A DNA stretch of 64,000 bases, taken from positions 45,783 to 109,782 of the forward strand of contig CAZNOB010000002.1 in NCBI GenBank assembly GCA_964574535.1, given 5' to 3'. Origin of the DNA: GCA-1730015 sp964574535. GTDB taxonomy: Bacteria > Pseudomonadota > Gammaproteobacteria > Granulosicoccales > Granulosicoccaceae. Every line of letters starts with the position of its first letter. Position 1 is the stretch's first letter. Below are positions 8,437 to 17,784 of this stretch, one piece after another. The notes under the pieces were generated by a model that was given only the letters and a program-made list of their open reading frames with translations, had not been told where the DNA came from and did not search any database. The position numbers were made by a program, and so were the translations under genes.

Positions 8437-9708
8437 CTAACGCAGTGCGCGGTGACCAATATCGCGTCGATAGAATGCACCTTCCCAGCTGATTTTTTCA
8501 ACCGCTTCATATGCATTTTTACGTGCTTCTACAATGTCGCGGCCGAGTGCCGTCACACATAATACCCGACCCCCACTGGTGACCAGATTGCCATCGACGA
8601 TCGCGCTGCCGGCGTGAAAAATCTCGACCTCTGTAGCGGTGTTTTCGATTCCGGTAATTTTGGCTCCTGACTGGTAGCTTTCCGGATACCCGCCGGCTGC
8701 CATTACCACGCCAATTGCAGTCTGATCAGACCATTGGACTGATTGTTGGTCCAGAGTGCCATCGACAGCCGCGTTACATAATGCGATCAGGTCAGAATCA
8801 AGCCGCATAAGAATAGGTTGTGTTTCAGGATCACCAAATCGAACGTTGTATTCAATCACCCTGGCTTTACGCGTTGAATCTATCATCAGGCCCGCATATA
8901 AAAAACCGGTAAAGCGATTGCCGTCCTGCTGCATACCGCGAACAGTGGGTTCGATGATGTCATTTATTATATGTTGCTGTAATTTTTCATCGATACTTGC
9001 AGCAGGTGAATAGGCACCCATCCCACCAGTGTTGGGGCCCTGATCGCCCTCGTCTCTGGCTTTATGATCCTGCGAGGTTGCCAGGGGTAATATGTTGTCA
9101 CCGTCAACAATGCAAATAAAACTCAGTTCATGCCCTTCCAGAAATTCTTCGATGACAACTTTGCTTCCAGCGCTGCCAAATTTGTTGGCGGCCAGCATGT
9201 CTTCAACTGCTGCAATTGCCTGATCTTCATTGAATGCGATGATCACACCTTTGCCCGCTGCTAAACCGTCTGCCTTTATTGCCAGAGGTGTACCCTGTCT
9301 TTTTATATAGTTGCGAGCTTCTTCAACATCGGTAAAGACCTGGTAGTCCGCCGTGGGAATTTTATATTTTTCAAGGAAGGCCTTGCAGAAAGACTTACTT
9401 CCTTCCAGTTGTGCGGCGTTTTTACCGGGACCGAATATTCGTTGACCGGCTGCCTGAAACTGGTCAACAATTCCCGCCACCAGCGGCACTTCGGGTCCGA
9501 CGATGGTGAGATAGATATTATTTTGCTGCGCAAAATCCAGTAGTCTGTCAATGTCGGTTGCTGCTATATCGATATTGGTTATGCCGCTGCTAAGTTCAGT
9601 GCCTGCGTTCCCGGGGGCAACAAAGACAGCGCTGACATCGTTGCATTGTTGCGCTTTCCAGGCTAATGCATGTTCGCGACCGCCATTGCCGACAATCAAA
9701 ATATTCAC
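8437..9708 (-). CDS. purD: Phosphoribosylamine-glycine ligase (GARS)
   Basis: This cytoplasmic ATP-grasp enzyme joins phosphoribosylamine and glycine, the second step of de novo purine synthesis. I chose the GTG start at 9708 because it follows an AAGGAA ribosome site and gives 'VNILIVGNGGREHALAW', the standard PurD beginning. The frame stays open further upstream but that extension is not family-like. From this start the product is 423 aa. Motifs include 'IKADGLAAGKGVIIA', 'DGDNILPLATSQDHKARDEGD', 'GPNTGGMGAYSP' and 'VIEYNVRFGDPETQ'. purH, its usual partner, is not adjacent. The gene is convergent with rho. Confidence 0.96.
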   Translation of the reverse strand: MNILIVGNGGREHALAWKAQQCNDVSAVFVAPGNAGTELSSGITNIDIAATDIDRLLDFAQQNNIYLTIVGPEVPLVAGIVDQFQAAGQRIFGPGKNAAQLEGSKSFCKAFLEKYKIPTADYQVFTDVEEARNYIKRQGTPLAIKADGLAAGKGVIIAFNEDQAIAAVEDMLAANKFGSAGSKVVIEEFLEGHELSFICIVDGDNILPLATSQDHKARDEGDQGPNTGGMGAYSPAASIDEKLQQHIINDIIEPTVRGMQQDGNRFTGFLYAGLMIDSTRKARVIEYNVRFGDPETQPILMRLDSDLIALCNAAVDGTLDQQSVQWSDQTAIGVVMAAGGYPESYQSGAKITGIENTATEVEIFHAGSAIVDGNLVTSGGRVLCVTALGRDIVEARKNAYEAVEKISWEGAFYRRDIGHRALR

Positions 9709-9902
9709 TAAAGTGTTTCCTTGGTATTCACGAAAATTCCGAAAGTGATTTTCGGGCGGGTGGTAGGTGGGGGTTCGCAGTGAATGCACTACTCAGGTTC
9801 AGTAATGATACCGTTTACCGGTGATGCAATAAACCTGCACTAAGACTTCCGCACTGCGTAGCGTATAATTTTCTGCACAGGACGGCGACTGGCGAGAATC
9901 GA

Positions 9903-10796
9903 TTGGCAACTGCAATTCCGTTTAATGAGAAACCTGACTTTACACCCGGTACTCCGGATCGGTTATCACCTCTGGTCCGTCGAGTTATCGCCAGGAATCC
10001 AGGGCCTTTTACCTACACCGGTACCGGTACCTATATTGTCGGCAATGGCGAGGTTGCGATCATTGATCCCGGCCCCGCAGACAATACCCACATCAATGCC
10101 TTGCTGCAGGCAATCGAAGGAGAACAAGTCAGCCATATTCTGGTAACACACACCCATGTGGATCACTCGCCGGGCTGTGCCTTATTACAGCAATCATGTG
10201 GAGCGAAAACTTATGGTTTTGGGCGGCATGGTCTCGGGAGACCAGAGCGGCTTGATGAATTTGGCGCAGACTATAACTTCACACCGGATGTATTACTGGC
10301 TAGTGATGAGACAGTGAACGCTAGTGGCTGGACACTACAGGCTCTGCACACGCCCGGGCATGCCGCGAATCATTTGAGTTTCTACCTGTCGCAGGAAAAC
10401 GCGTTGTTTTGTGGGGATGCAGTGATGGGGTGGTCTACAACAGTAATAGCGCCACCCGATGGCAGTATGAGGGAGTATATGGCAACTCTCGAATTACTGA
10501 TGCAACGTCAGGATGAGATTTACTATCCCACTCATGGGTCACCCGTAGTCAACCCGCAGGCGTATTTGGCGGCTTTGTATCAGCACCGGGTTGACAGGGA
10601 GCAACAAGTGCTCAAATATGTTGAACGGGGTGTTAATACGATTGACAGGATGGTGCCCGAAATTTACACGGAACTAGACCCGGTGTTGTATCCTGCGGCA
10701 GCAATGAGTCTGTTTGCGACTGTTGAATGTTTAGCGCAACAGGGTCGGCTGACGAGTATTTCCATCACTCGGGAAGCAGAGTACTTTCTGAGCTGA
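9903..10796 (+). CDS. Metallo-beta-lactamase-fold hydrolase (LACTB2-like)
   Basis: This 297-aa hydrolase has the zinc-binding signature THTHVDH near residue 82, then 'LHTPGHAANHLSF' (His ligand), 'FCGDAVMGW' (bridging Asp) and 'YYPTHGSP' (final His). The C-terminal winged-helix-like part ('YTELDPVLYPAAAMSLFATV') is typical of the LACTB2/YflN-type subgroup. Proposed activities in that group are an RNA endonuclease or thioester hydrolase. The start is a TTG at 9903 and is not certain. The gene is divergent from purD. Confidence 0.88.
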   Translation: MATAIPFNEKPDFTPGTPDRLSPLVRRVIARNPGPFTYTGTGTYIVGNGEVAIIDPGPADNTHINALLQAIEGEQVSHILVTHTHVDHSPGCALLQQSCGAKTYGFGRHGLGRPERLDEFGADYNFTPDVLLASDETVNASGWTLQALHTPGHAANHLSFYLSQENALFCGDAVMGWSTTVIAPPDGSMREYMATLELLMQRQDEIYYPTHGSPVVNPQAYLAALYQHRVDREQQVLKYVERGVNTIDRMVPEIYTELDPVLYPAAAMSLFATVECLAQQGRLTSISITREAEYFLS

Positions 10797-10946
10797 TTTT
10801 GTATTAATTTATTGACACTGTGTAACGACAATTTGATCCCGATAACCCGTATATTTTAATTGGGCGCTGTAAAGCCCGACCAGTCAACTGCAAAACAGGT
10901 CCTCTAGCCACACTTCGCTGGTGAGGCGTTAAGGGATCAAGGAAAA

Positions 10947-11090
10947 ATGATGCGTCTACCCAAGTCATTGGTGTATGCCGGCTTAGTCGTGGCCTATGTT
11001 ATCGGAAAGTTTCTTATCTGGAATGATCGCCGCGTGGAAAAATCGTCGAAACCCGTTGAAAAGCCCCTTGGCGGTGAGAAGCTCGCGTAG
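10947..11090 (+). CDS. Small single-span membrane protein, 47 aa
   Basis: This short gene starts with two ATG codons behind a good AAGGA ribosome site (10938-10943). It encodes a hydrophobic segment, 'LVYAGLVVAYVIGKFLIW' (residues 8-25), followed by a charged tail of about 20 residues rich in Lys and Glu. It is most likely an inner-membrane protein with one helix. No family is recognised. It lies between an MBL-fold hydrolase and a rhomboid gene in the same direction. A structured leader of about 150 bases precedes it. Confidence 0.55.
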   Translation: MMRLPKSLVYAGLVVAYVIGKFLIWNDRRVEKSSKPVEKPLGGEKLA

Positions 11091-11232
11091 CACATTGAGG
11101 CGGGCTCATACACACAAGCAGCCCTTTGCCACGCAGGTCCTGGCAGCTTTTAACTGATGCTCGCTGTGTGTTTCAGCGTAGCGCGCGATTGCGCTAAACG
11201 TACCTGATCTTCCTGGAAGGCATTTACCGGTT

Positions 11233-11811
11233 GTGGATATCAGTTCGGAGGATTGGCTGTCACTAATCAGAGATGCAAATCCACTGGTGTTTATGATTCC
11301 CGTCATATGGCTGGTGTTCCTGTTGTCGTTGATTGTGCCGCTAAAAAGATTCGGTCTCGTGCCTAGAACCGGTTCCGGCCTGGCAGGGGTGGTGGGCATG
11401 CCGTTTCTGCACGAAGATTTTAAGCACCTGATGTCTAACACTGTGCCCCTGGGTCTGCTGCTGCTTTTGCTCTACAAAACGGCTGCGGGCGCACTGACTG
11501 TGGTTTTGTGTATTCAGCTGCTGGGTGGGTTGACACTGTGGCTGTTTGGTCGGCGTGCAATCCATATCGGTGCCAGTCTGCTGGTATTTGGCTTAACCGG
11601 CTTTCATATATCCAACGGCCTGTTGCACAGCACAATGTGGTCTGTAGGTATCGCCCTGGTGGTCGCCGCGCTGTATGGTTCTACCTTTCTCACCAGCATT
11701 AATCCATGGCGAAAAGGCTCTTCATGGGACGGCCACTTGTTTGGTTTTTTAAGTGGTGTGGCGGTTGCGGTACTATTTTCCCGAAACGAAATTTTAAAGT
11801 CATTTTGGTGA
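11233..11811 (+). CDS. Rhomboid-family intramembrane protein
   Basis: This 192-aa protein has about six hydrophobic segments. It shows the rhomboid landmarks in order: 'LHEDFKHLMSNTVPL' (the HxxxN helix near residues 63-73), 'HIGASLLVFGLTGF' (Ser of the catalytic GxS loop near residue 116) and 'DGHLFGFLSGV' (catalytic His near residue 169). These are serine proteases that cut transmembrane helices. The residue after the catalytic Ser is Leu rather than the common Gly, which is unusual. It begins with GTG. Nine bases separate its stop codon from the first in-frame codon of the selD fusion frame. Confidence 0.85.
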   Translation: MDISSEDWLSLIRDANPLVFMIPVIWLVFLLSLIVPLKRFGLVPRTGSGLAGVVGMPFLHEDFKHLMSNTVPLGLLLLLLYKTAAGALTVVLCIQLLGGLTLWLFGRRAIHIGASLLVFGLTGFHISNGLLHSTMWSVGIALVVAALYGSTFLTSINPWRKGSSWDGHLFGFLSGVAVAVLFSRNEILKSFW

Positions 11812-11901
11812 ACCAAGTGATTGGCTGTGCCACTAACCTGGAATGTTATTTCTCCCTTTGAACTTTTTACACTATGTGTTTTTACCAGTGGAATCCCTTT
11901 T

Positions 11902-14094
11902 ATGATTGAACGGGATTTGGTTTTTATTGGCGGTGGGCATACTCATGCACTAGCGCTTCGAACGTTGGCCATGAGGCCAATAAAAAATACTAGAATCACA
12001 CTGATCTCTGAGCAGTCACTTACTCCGTACTCCGGTATGTTGCCAGGCTATGTAGCCGGCCATTACAGCATGCTGGAAACTCATATTGATCTGAATCGTT
12101 TATGTCAGTGGGCCGGTGTGCGCTGGATAAACGGCACGGTCACCGGGCTTAAACCGGATCAAAAAATCATTGATGTTGTCGTTGGCAAAGAGTCCGATGA
12201 GCAGGGAAGTCTGCAGATCAGCTATGACACACTAAGCATAGATACCGGGTCTACTCCCGATCTTTCTGTGCCCGGGGCAGAGCAATTTGCAGTCGGGGTT
12301 AAGCCTGTCAGTCATTTTAATTATGCATGGCAGTCTTTATTAAATGCCTCAGTGGTAGAACAAGAGCAACAATGGGGAGTGATTGGTGCAGGTGCGGGTG
12401 GTGTGGAGCTGGTGCTGGGGATGGCTCATCGCCTTCGAGAAAAGAAAAATCTGCGTTTTCATCTGGCATTTTCGAGTGAGCGCGTGTTACCCGGCTACCC
12501 GGAAAAGTTGGTGGTTACTGTTGAGCGGCGGTTGGCTGAATTTAATATTCAAACCCATTCTGGATTTAGGGTGGCGCGGGTAACTGCTGATGGATTGCAC
12601 TCAGAAACGGGTGTTCATCTGGCTCTGGATAAAAGTATCTGGTGCACGGGGGCCAGTGCGGCTGCCTGGCCTGCAGACTGTGGGCTTGCAGTGAGTGAGC
12701 GTGGGTTTATCGCCGTAAACGAATTGCTGCAAAGCACCAGTCATCACGATATCTATGCAGTGGGTGACTGCTCAGACATGATTGATGATCCGCGACCTAA
12801 AGCAGGCGTCTATGCAGTGAGGCAAGCCCCTTTTTTGGTTGATAATTTACGTGCTGCTCTGACTGGCTCAAAGACTAAGCCGTTGCGACTCCAAAGCGAT
12901 TTTCTATCCCTGTTATCGTTGGGTGACAGATCTGCCGTGGGTTGTCGAAGTGGATGGGTAGCGAGTGGCGCATGGGTATGGAAACTAAAAGACGATATCG
13001 ATACCAGATTTATGCGCAAGCTTAATGATCCTGGACCCAAGCTTGCGATGGCGGTTGAAGCTGCTGAAGATTCACCCATGCATTGCGCTGGCTGTGGCAG
13101 TAAATTGGGGCCTGATTTATTGCAGGGTAATTTGGCAAAGCTGAGCAGCTATACTCGAGACGAAATCACACCGGCGCTGGGGAATGCAGAAGACGCCAGT
13201 TTATGGCGGGTGACACCGGGTGCCTCAGCCGTACAAAGTATCGACGGATTTCGAAGCTTCACAGATGATCTATGGCGCTTTGGAAAAATATGCGTTAACC
13301 ACTCGTTGAGTGATCTCTACGCCATGGGTGCCACACCTATCAGTGCTCAAGTGTGGGTTAATCTTTCGTTTTCACATCCGCGCTTACAAAAACGTGATCA
13401 CCTTTTGTTAATGTCTGGCGTAGCAGACGCTCTGGCAGAGCAAGAGGCCACACTGGCTGGTGGGCACAGTACTGAAGGGGCAGAGACTCATGTGGCCATT
13501 GTAGCCAATGGAGAAATACACGACGATAAAGTATGGCGAAAAAACACCCCCGCCGAAGGTGATGTTCTGGTACTGACTAAAGCGCTGGGTACAGGCGTGA
13601 TACTGGCTGCGGATATGCAGGCTAATGCACCAGCCAAAGCCGTGGAAGCAGCATTTAAGATGATGCTGCAGTCCAGTCGCGAAATAGCCCGGACTCTGCG
13701 AGAACTGAGCCCTTCGGCTGTTACCGATGTCACAGGATTCGGCTTATTGGGTCATTTGCTTGAAATGATGTCAGCACCACCGGCTGATAGCTCGGTCAAA
13801 CTGGGCGCTCTGATTGAATGCGGTGCGGTACCGATGCTCGATGGTGCGATCGAACTTGCCGAAGCCGGCATTCAGTCAACACTCTATCCGCACTTGCAGC
13901 CATACACGATGAAGTGTGATATCCATTCCGCAGTTGATTCCCGACAACTGGACTTGCTGCTGGATCCGCAAACCAGCGGCGGGTTGCTCATAGCTATCGA
14001 TAGTTCGGGCGCAGAAACTCTCGTGAGTCGTCATGGGGCAAGTGTTATCGGTAAAGTTGTGGCTTCAGAGCGGGAGGTAACAATTACTGCGTAA
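11902..14094 (+). CDS. selD: Flavoprotein-SelD fusion (selenide, water dikinase)
   Basis: This 730-aa two-domain protein makes selenophosphate, the selenium donor for selenocysteine tRNA or 2-selenouridine tRNA. Residues 1 to about 385 form an NADH-dehydrogenase-like flavoprotein: 'DLVFIGGGHTHALALR' (FAD), 'WGVIGAGAGGVELVLGMA' (NAD) and 'IYAVGDCSDM' (FAD). The SelD domain follows, with the catalytic region CAGCGSK at residues 395-401. Cys398 and Lys401 match the essential E. coli Cys17 and Lys20, but the position of Cys19 is Ser. 'SLSDLYAMGATPISAQVW' and 'DVTGFGLLGHL' are typical SelD motifs. I prefer the ATG at 11902; the open frame begins with a TTG at 11821. This fused architecture is known in proteobacteria. 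No selA, selB or tRNA-Sec gene is in the window. Confidence 0.92.
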   Translation: MIERDLVFIGGGHTHALALRTLAMRPIKNTRITLISEQSLTPYSGMLPGYVAGHYSMLETHIDLNRLCQWAGVRWINGTVTGLKPDQKIIDVVVGKESDEQGSLQISYDTLSIDTGSTPDLSVPGAEQFAVGVKPVSHFNYAWQSLLNASVVEQEQQWGVIGAGAGGVELVLGMAHRLREKKNLRFHLAFSSERVLPGYPEKLVVTVERRLAEFNIQTHSGFRVARVTADGLHSETGVHLALDKSIWCTGASAAAWPADCGLAVSERGFIAVNELLQSTSHHDIYAVGDCSDMIDDPRPKAGVYAVRQAPFLVDNLRAALTGSKTKPLRLQSDFLSLLSLGDRSAVGCRSGWVASGAWVWKLKDDIDTRFMRKLNDPGPKLAMAVEAAEDSPMHCAGCGSKLGPDLLQGNLAKLSSYTRDEITPALGNAEDASLWRVTPGASAVQSIDGFRSFTDDLWRFGKICVNHSLSDLYAMGATPISAQVWVNLSFSHPRLQKRDHLLLMSGVADALAEQEATLAGGHSTEGAETHVAIVANGEIHDDKVWRKNTPAEGDVLVLTKALGTGVILAADMQANAPAKAVEAAFKMMLQSSREIARTLRELSPSAVTDVTGFGLLGHLLEMMSAPPADSSVKLGALIECGAVPMLDGAIELAEAGIQSTLYPHLQPYTMKCDIHSAVDSRQLDLLLDPQTSGGLLIAIDSSGAETLVSRHGASVIGKVVASEREVTITA

Positions 14095-14322
14095 GCGGGT
14101 AATAGAGAGGAAACACTCAGGCTTCAGGTAGTTGTTGTGGCGCCACTCAAAGTGATAGCGGAGTTTTCCGTATCAGCCAGATGGTTGAGCAGATGTCACC
14201 ATGACTATCCGGTGTTGCTATGCATCATGTGATATTGGTAGTTAGGCCCTGTGTCAATGCAAGACTTGAGTCGATATGTTTTCTATTTTCCCTGGAAGTC
14301 CGTCTAGATAACGTACGATCTT

Positions 14323-15111
14323 ATGAAATCTCGATCTCAAATCTCTGAATACTGTTTTCTGGCCGGTACCGGACGTAGCGGGACGACCGTGTTGCGAAAT
14401 TCTTTTGGCTTGCACCAGGAGATCTACTATAACGGAAAAGAAAATAATGTCGTGCAGGATGTCATTGACGTGGCGAGGCACAATTTCGTTTCGCCTTCCC
14501 GACAGTTTGCTTTAGTCGTTGATAAGGACACATACTGCACCGCGTTTCGAGATCTTTTGATCAGAATACTTTGGCCCAATCCCGAATTCGGATCGCGCCC
14601 GGTCAGGATGGCGGCGATCAATCCGTCCGGCGAAACCATGGAGTTTCTGCTGGAGATTTTTCCAAATGCTAAAGTGATTGGGCTGGTACGGGATGGTATT
14701 GATGTTGTACTTTCCCGCCAGAGGCACCGTTCTTTCAAGCGTTTCACCTTCGAGTCGCATTGTCAGACATGGGTTCGGACTCAAGGGGTGGTCGAATGGG
14801 GTGAATTGAATCCTAATAATTTTCGATTGTTCAGGTACGATTCGTTGTCTGACCGCAAGACACTTTCGACTACCTTTGCCGAATTGTTTGGATGGATGGG
14901 GCTTTCGCAGAACGATGCAGCGGTCGAACATGTGTTCGAAAAGCGGTATCACCCCACTGAGCTGGAAAAATCTCAAGCTGATTCTAACGACTCATCAACA
15001 GCTGAATCCAAACGCGCTCTATGGCAACTTTGGAGCGAAGAGGAAAGAGAGCTTTTCCGTTCGATCTGCGGACCGTTCATGAAGCAAATGGGATTCGAAA
15101 TGCCCTTTTAA
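14323..15111 (+). CDS. Sulfotransferase-family protein
   Basis: This 262-aa PAPS-dependent sulfotransferase-type protein has the 5'-phosphosulfate-binding loop 'LAGTGRSGTTVLRNSF' near residues 11-26. It also has the 3'-phosphate-binding stretch 'VIGLVRDGIDVVLSRQRH' near residues 125-142. It would transfer sulfate to a sugar or other acceptor; the acceptor cannot be read from the sequence. It opens the accessory glycan island and is convergent with the minus-strand genes that follow. The island contains two further sulfotransferases, which supports a sulfated surface polymer or lipid. Confidence 0.8.
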   Translation: MKSRSQISEYCFLAGTGRSGTTVLRNSFGLHQEIYYNGKENNVVQDVIDVARHNFVSPSRQFALVVDKDTYCTAFRDLLIRILWPNPEFGSRPVRMAAINPSGETMEFLLEIFPNAKVIGLVRDGIDVVLSRQRHRSFKRFTFESHCQTWVRTQGVVEWGELNPNNFRLFRYDSLSDRKTLSTTFAELFGWMGLSQNDAAVEHVFEKRYHPTELEKSQADSNDSSTAESKRALWQLWSEEERELFRSICGPFMKQMGFEMPF

Positions 15112-15244
15112 TTTCGAAGAGGCTGTGTTTGCGTTTGCAGTTGACTACCCGGCAGTGCGAGCTCAACATTTCTGACGAATTTTGCGTAGACATCAACCAG
15201 ATCGGATTCCCTTCCCTGCCTCCTGCAAGCTAACTTTCGGTATT

Positions 15245-17782
15245 TTAAATCGCGGTGTGAATTTCGATTGCTACCCCTGCGCACGAAATTGATTCTGCTG
15301 TTGGTGAGCAAATTGCCATGAACACAATGGAATCAGCGTTTTCCAGTGTGCTTGCATCGAGCCAATGATTAAATTTTTCCCGGGGTTTCAAAGTGAATCT
15401 CCGAGTACGGAGTGACTTCCCACAAGCATCGTACAGATCGATTACGATCACAACCCCATTGTTTAGTTTTGAAGGGTTCCCTGCAATTGCGGACCAGATA
15501 ATTCCTCGAGTATGTACATTTGCTCGCAAATCAATGTGCCACTTTGGCTGATCTGTCGGGGCAATGGTTGTTGGATGCAAGTTGCACGCAATGTGGCCAT
15601 CTCGATCCACTTCTCTACACCATTTGTTTGCCTGCAGGATTTTTCTGCTTGCAAAAAAAACTGAAGTATCCACCTTGTTCGATGTTTGCCCGTCACTTGT
15701 TAAGCGAGGGGGATCGGGTTGTGACTGTGCCAGCTGGCTAAAGAGCAATGAGAGATGGCGGCCATGCATTAGTGGAGATTCACTTGCCCGATAAGCAGTC
15801 GAGCAGTAACCGGCAATTCTAATACAACTCCCAACTTCATCAAGTATGTATGATTGAAAACTATTCGGCTTGCCGAAGGTTTCCTGCCAGTCAACCTTAA
15901 CCACTCTTTCCGCAGTATTGATCCCATTGAGCCACGCCAGTTTAGCCGTTTCGAAATCCCCAACAGACCATGAAATGACGCCTCTGCGAAAGTCAGCTTC
16001 TATGCTCTTCGTAGCAATTGTTGGGTGGAACAGGAGCGGGTCAATTTTACTACAGCGCAGATAGTAGTCACGCGCAGTGTCGAGTTGTCCAATTCTTTGT
16101 TCCATTCGCCCAAGCAGGAATAAAAGAGAAATTGCCCAACGTATCTCGTGCGGTTCATCACCGTATTCTGATAGCCAGGAAGTAACGGATTTCTTAAAAC
16201 TTCTGGTTTCTGCGGCTGCGACATCCTTTTCTAAAAATTGATAACCAAGAACGCATAAGGCTGCCCCGACATCCACAGAGTGCGCATTCAATGAAATAAT
16301 TTGTTCACACGCTCGGGAAACATCAGAGGGGTTATTCGGTCGAGCGTATTTGTACACCAGGTTTTGAGCAATCCAGGGATTGCTATAGGATTTTTCAAAG
16401 TCAGTAGCGATGCTATTGCTGTTTGGGAACCGCCGATCAATGTAGCCTTGTCCGTCGTGAGCAAGCGGGTCTTTAATTGCTGTAGCGAGTAACCATTCAC
16501 TTATCGGTGCTTGTTCCTGCTCGGCGTCAAAAGGCACCAATCTACGCTGGTCTTTCTGCCACTTACCCTCATTTTTTGAGCGTGTAGCAGTCTGTGCAAA
16601 CGTTCGGTCAATGGCGTACCTGACCAGAAGTTGTTCCTTTAGGCTCCTCCAATCATAAACATGAAAATGATGAGGGTTAGGATCAATGCCTGTGTCGTCA
16701 CTCCAGTCGTGTGGAACGCTTACTATTATGCGTCCACCTGGTAAAAGAATGTCCCAACATGCCTGCAGAAAGGCGAGGGGATCTGCAATGTGTTCCAGCG
16801 TCTCGAAACATACTATCGCATTCACTCCAAGCTTTTTTATGTTGGACAGGCCTTCTGGTAATTCGGTTTCTACAAATGTCAGATCGGGAGAGACAAACGC
16901 TGCTTTGCAATAGTCAATAGCTCGCTTGCTCTGATCCAGTCCGACGATTGTTCTGGCGTCAGTGCATGATTTCAACAGCCAACTACCGTAACCAAGTCCG
17001 CACGCCGCATCGACAACGACATCACCGCTCTTAATAAACTGTCGCGCCCAGTGATAACGTATCAGATGCGCGTCAGATCTTGCGCCGGTCTCGCGTCCCA
17101 TATCCATGTGCAAGCCACGGTTTTCCAGCAACCAATCTGATGAGTAGCTCTGCATGACATTCTCTGAAATTTTCTGTCCCAGAAAAACAATGTCTTGCGT
17201 TGGCTCTCCCATCTTTTGGTATTGATTGTGATCGAAATAGCGAGGGTGTCGTCGGAAACCATTGTCGATTATTTGTTCTTCCCACCATTCACGGTTTTTA
17301 ACCGTCAGGTGCCATTTGGCATCGCGATCAACACGAGTTGCAATTCTCAGGTACAGGTTGTTACGTGTCACACGCCAAAGCTCGGCAATACACTGACACA
17401 CATCTTCCTCTGCCAGATGTTCCAGACAATCTGTTGATATAACCGTATCGAAGGAGTTGTCGCCGAAGGGTAACTGGCGTGCATCTCCAATGTGAAACTT
17501 GCCAGGGATTTTTAAGTTACAGGAATCAACGGCAACTTTCGAGACATCAGCCCCGTGAGCATCTACGCCGAGTTCCAAAAGGGCGCGGACCATACTCCCC
17601 ATTCCGGCGCCAACATCCAAATAGCGCCCAAATCCACACGACTTAACAATCTCTCGGGCCAGCTTATCGGGCTCGTCAATACTTGAAGCGCCCGCACGAT
17701 CGGGCAAAAGCCAATAGCCGTCATAAAGCTCGGCATAGTTAACTTCATTTGTACTAAAGGGAGGCCTGGGAGAGGTATTCAA
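15245..17782 (-). CDS. Large protein with two SAM-methyltransferase domains
   Basis: This 845-aa protein has two class I methyltransferase domains. The first (about residues 35-200) shows 'GRYLDVGAGMGSMVRALLEL' and 'FDTVISTDCLEHL'. The second (about 240-400) shows 'VVVDAACGLGYGSWLLKSC', 'AIVCFETLEHI' and 'LLPGGRIIVSVPHDW'. A TPR-like helical region follows (about 550-660, 'GQLDTARDYYLRCSKIDP'). A C-terminal beta-rich domain (about 735-845) resembles carbohydrate-binding or polysaccharide-export modules only in character. The start is a TTG three bases after the upstream sulfotransferase gene, so the two are translationally coupled. The likely role is modification of a surface glycan; the substrate is unknown. 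Confidence 0.8.
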   Translation of the reverse strand: MNTSPRPPFSTNEVNYAELYDGYWLLPDRAGASSIDEPDKLAREIVKSCGFGRYLDVGAGMGSMVRALLELGVDAHGADVSKVAVDSCNLKIPGKFHIGDARQLPFGDNSFDTVISTDCLEHLAEEDVCQCIAELWRVTRNNLYLRIATRVDRDAKWHLTVKNREWWEEQIIDNGFRRHPRYFDHNQYQKMGEPTQDIVFLGQKISENVMQSYSSDWLLENRGLHMDMGRETGARSDAHLIRYHWARQFIKSGDVVVDAACGLGYGSWLLKSCTDARTIVGLDQSKRAIDYCKAAFVSPDLTFVETELPEGLSNIKKLGVNAIVCFETLEHIADPLAFLQACWDILLPGGRIIVSVPHDWSDDTGIDPNPHHFHVYDWRSLKEQLLVRYAIDRTFAQTATRSKNEGKWQKDQRRLVPFDAEQEQAPISEWLLATAIKDPLAHDGQGYIDRRFPNSNSIATDFEKSYSNPWIAQNLVYKYARPNNPSDVSRACEQIISLNAHSVDVGAALCVLGYQFLEKDVAAAETRSFKKSVTSWLSEYGDEPHEIRWAISLLFLLGRMEQRIGQLDTARDYYLRCSKIDPLLFHPTIATKSIEADFRRGVISWSVGDFETAKLAWLNGINTAERVVKVDWQETFGKPNSFQSYILDEVGSCIRIAGYCSTAYRASESPLMHGRHLSLLFSQLAQSQPDPPRLTSDGQTSNKVDTSVFFASRKILQANKWCREVDRDGHIACNLHPTTIAPTDQPKWHIDLRANVHTRGIIWSAIAGNPSKLNNGVVIVIDLYDACGKSLRTRRFTLKPREKFNHWLDASTLENADSIVFMAICSPTAESISCAGVAIEIHTAI

Positions 17783-17784
17783 AA

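Noticed and set aside
14512..14976. 154-codon minus-strand frame antisense to the first sulfotransferase
   Set aside because: The plus-strand frame carries both PAPS-binding motifs; the antisense frame has none and is a shadow.
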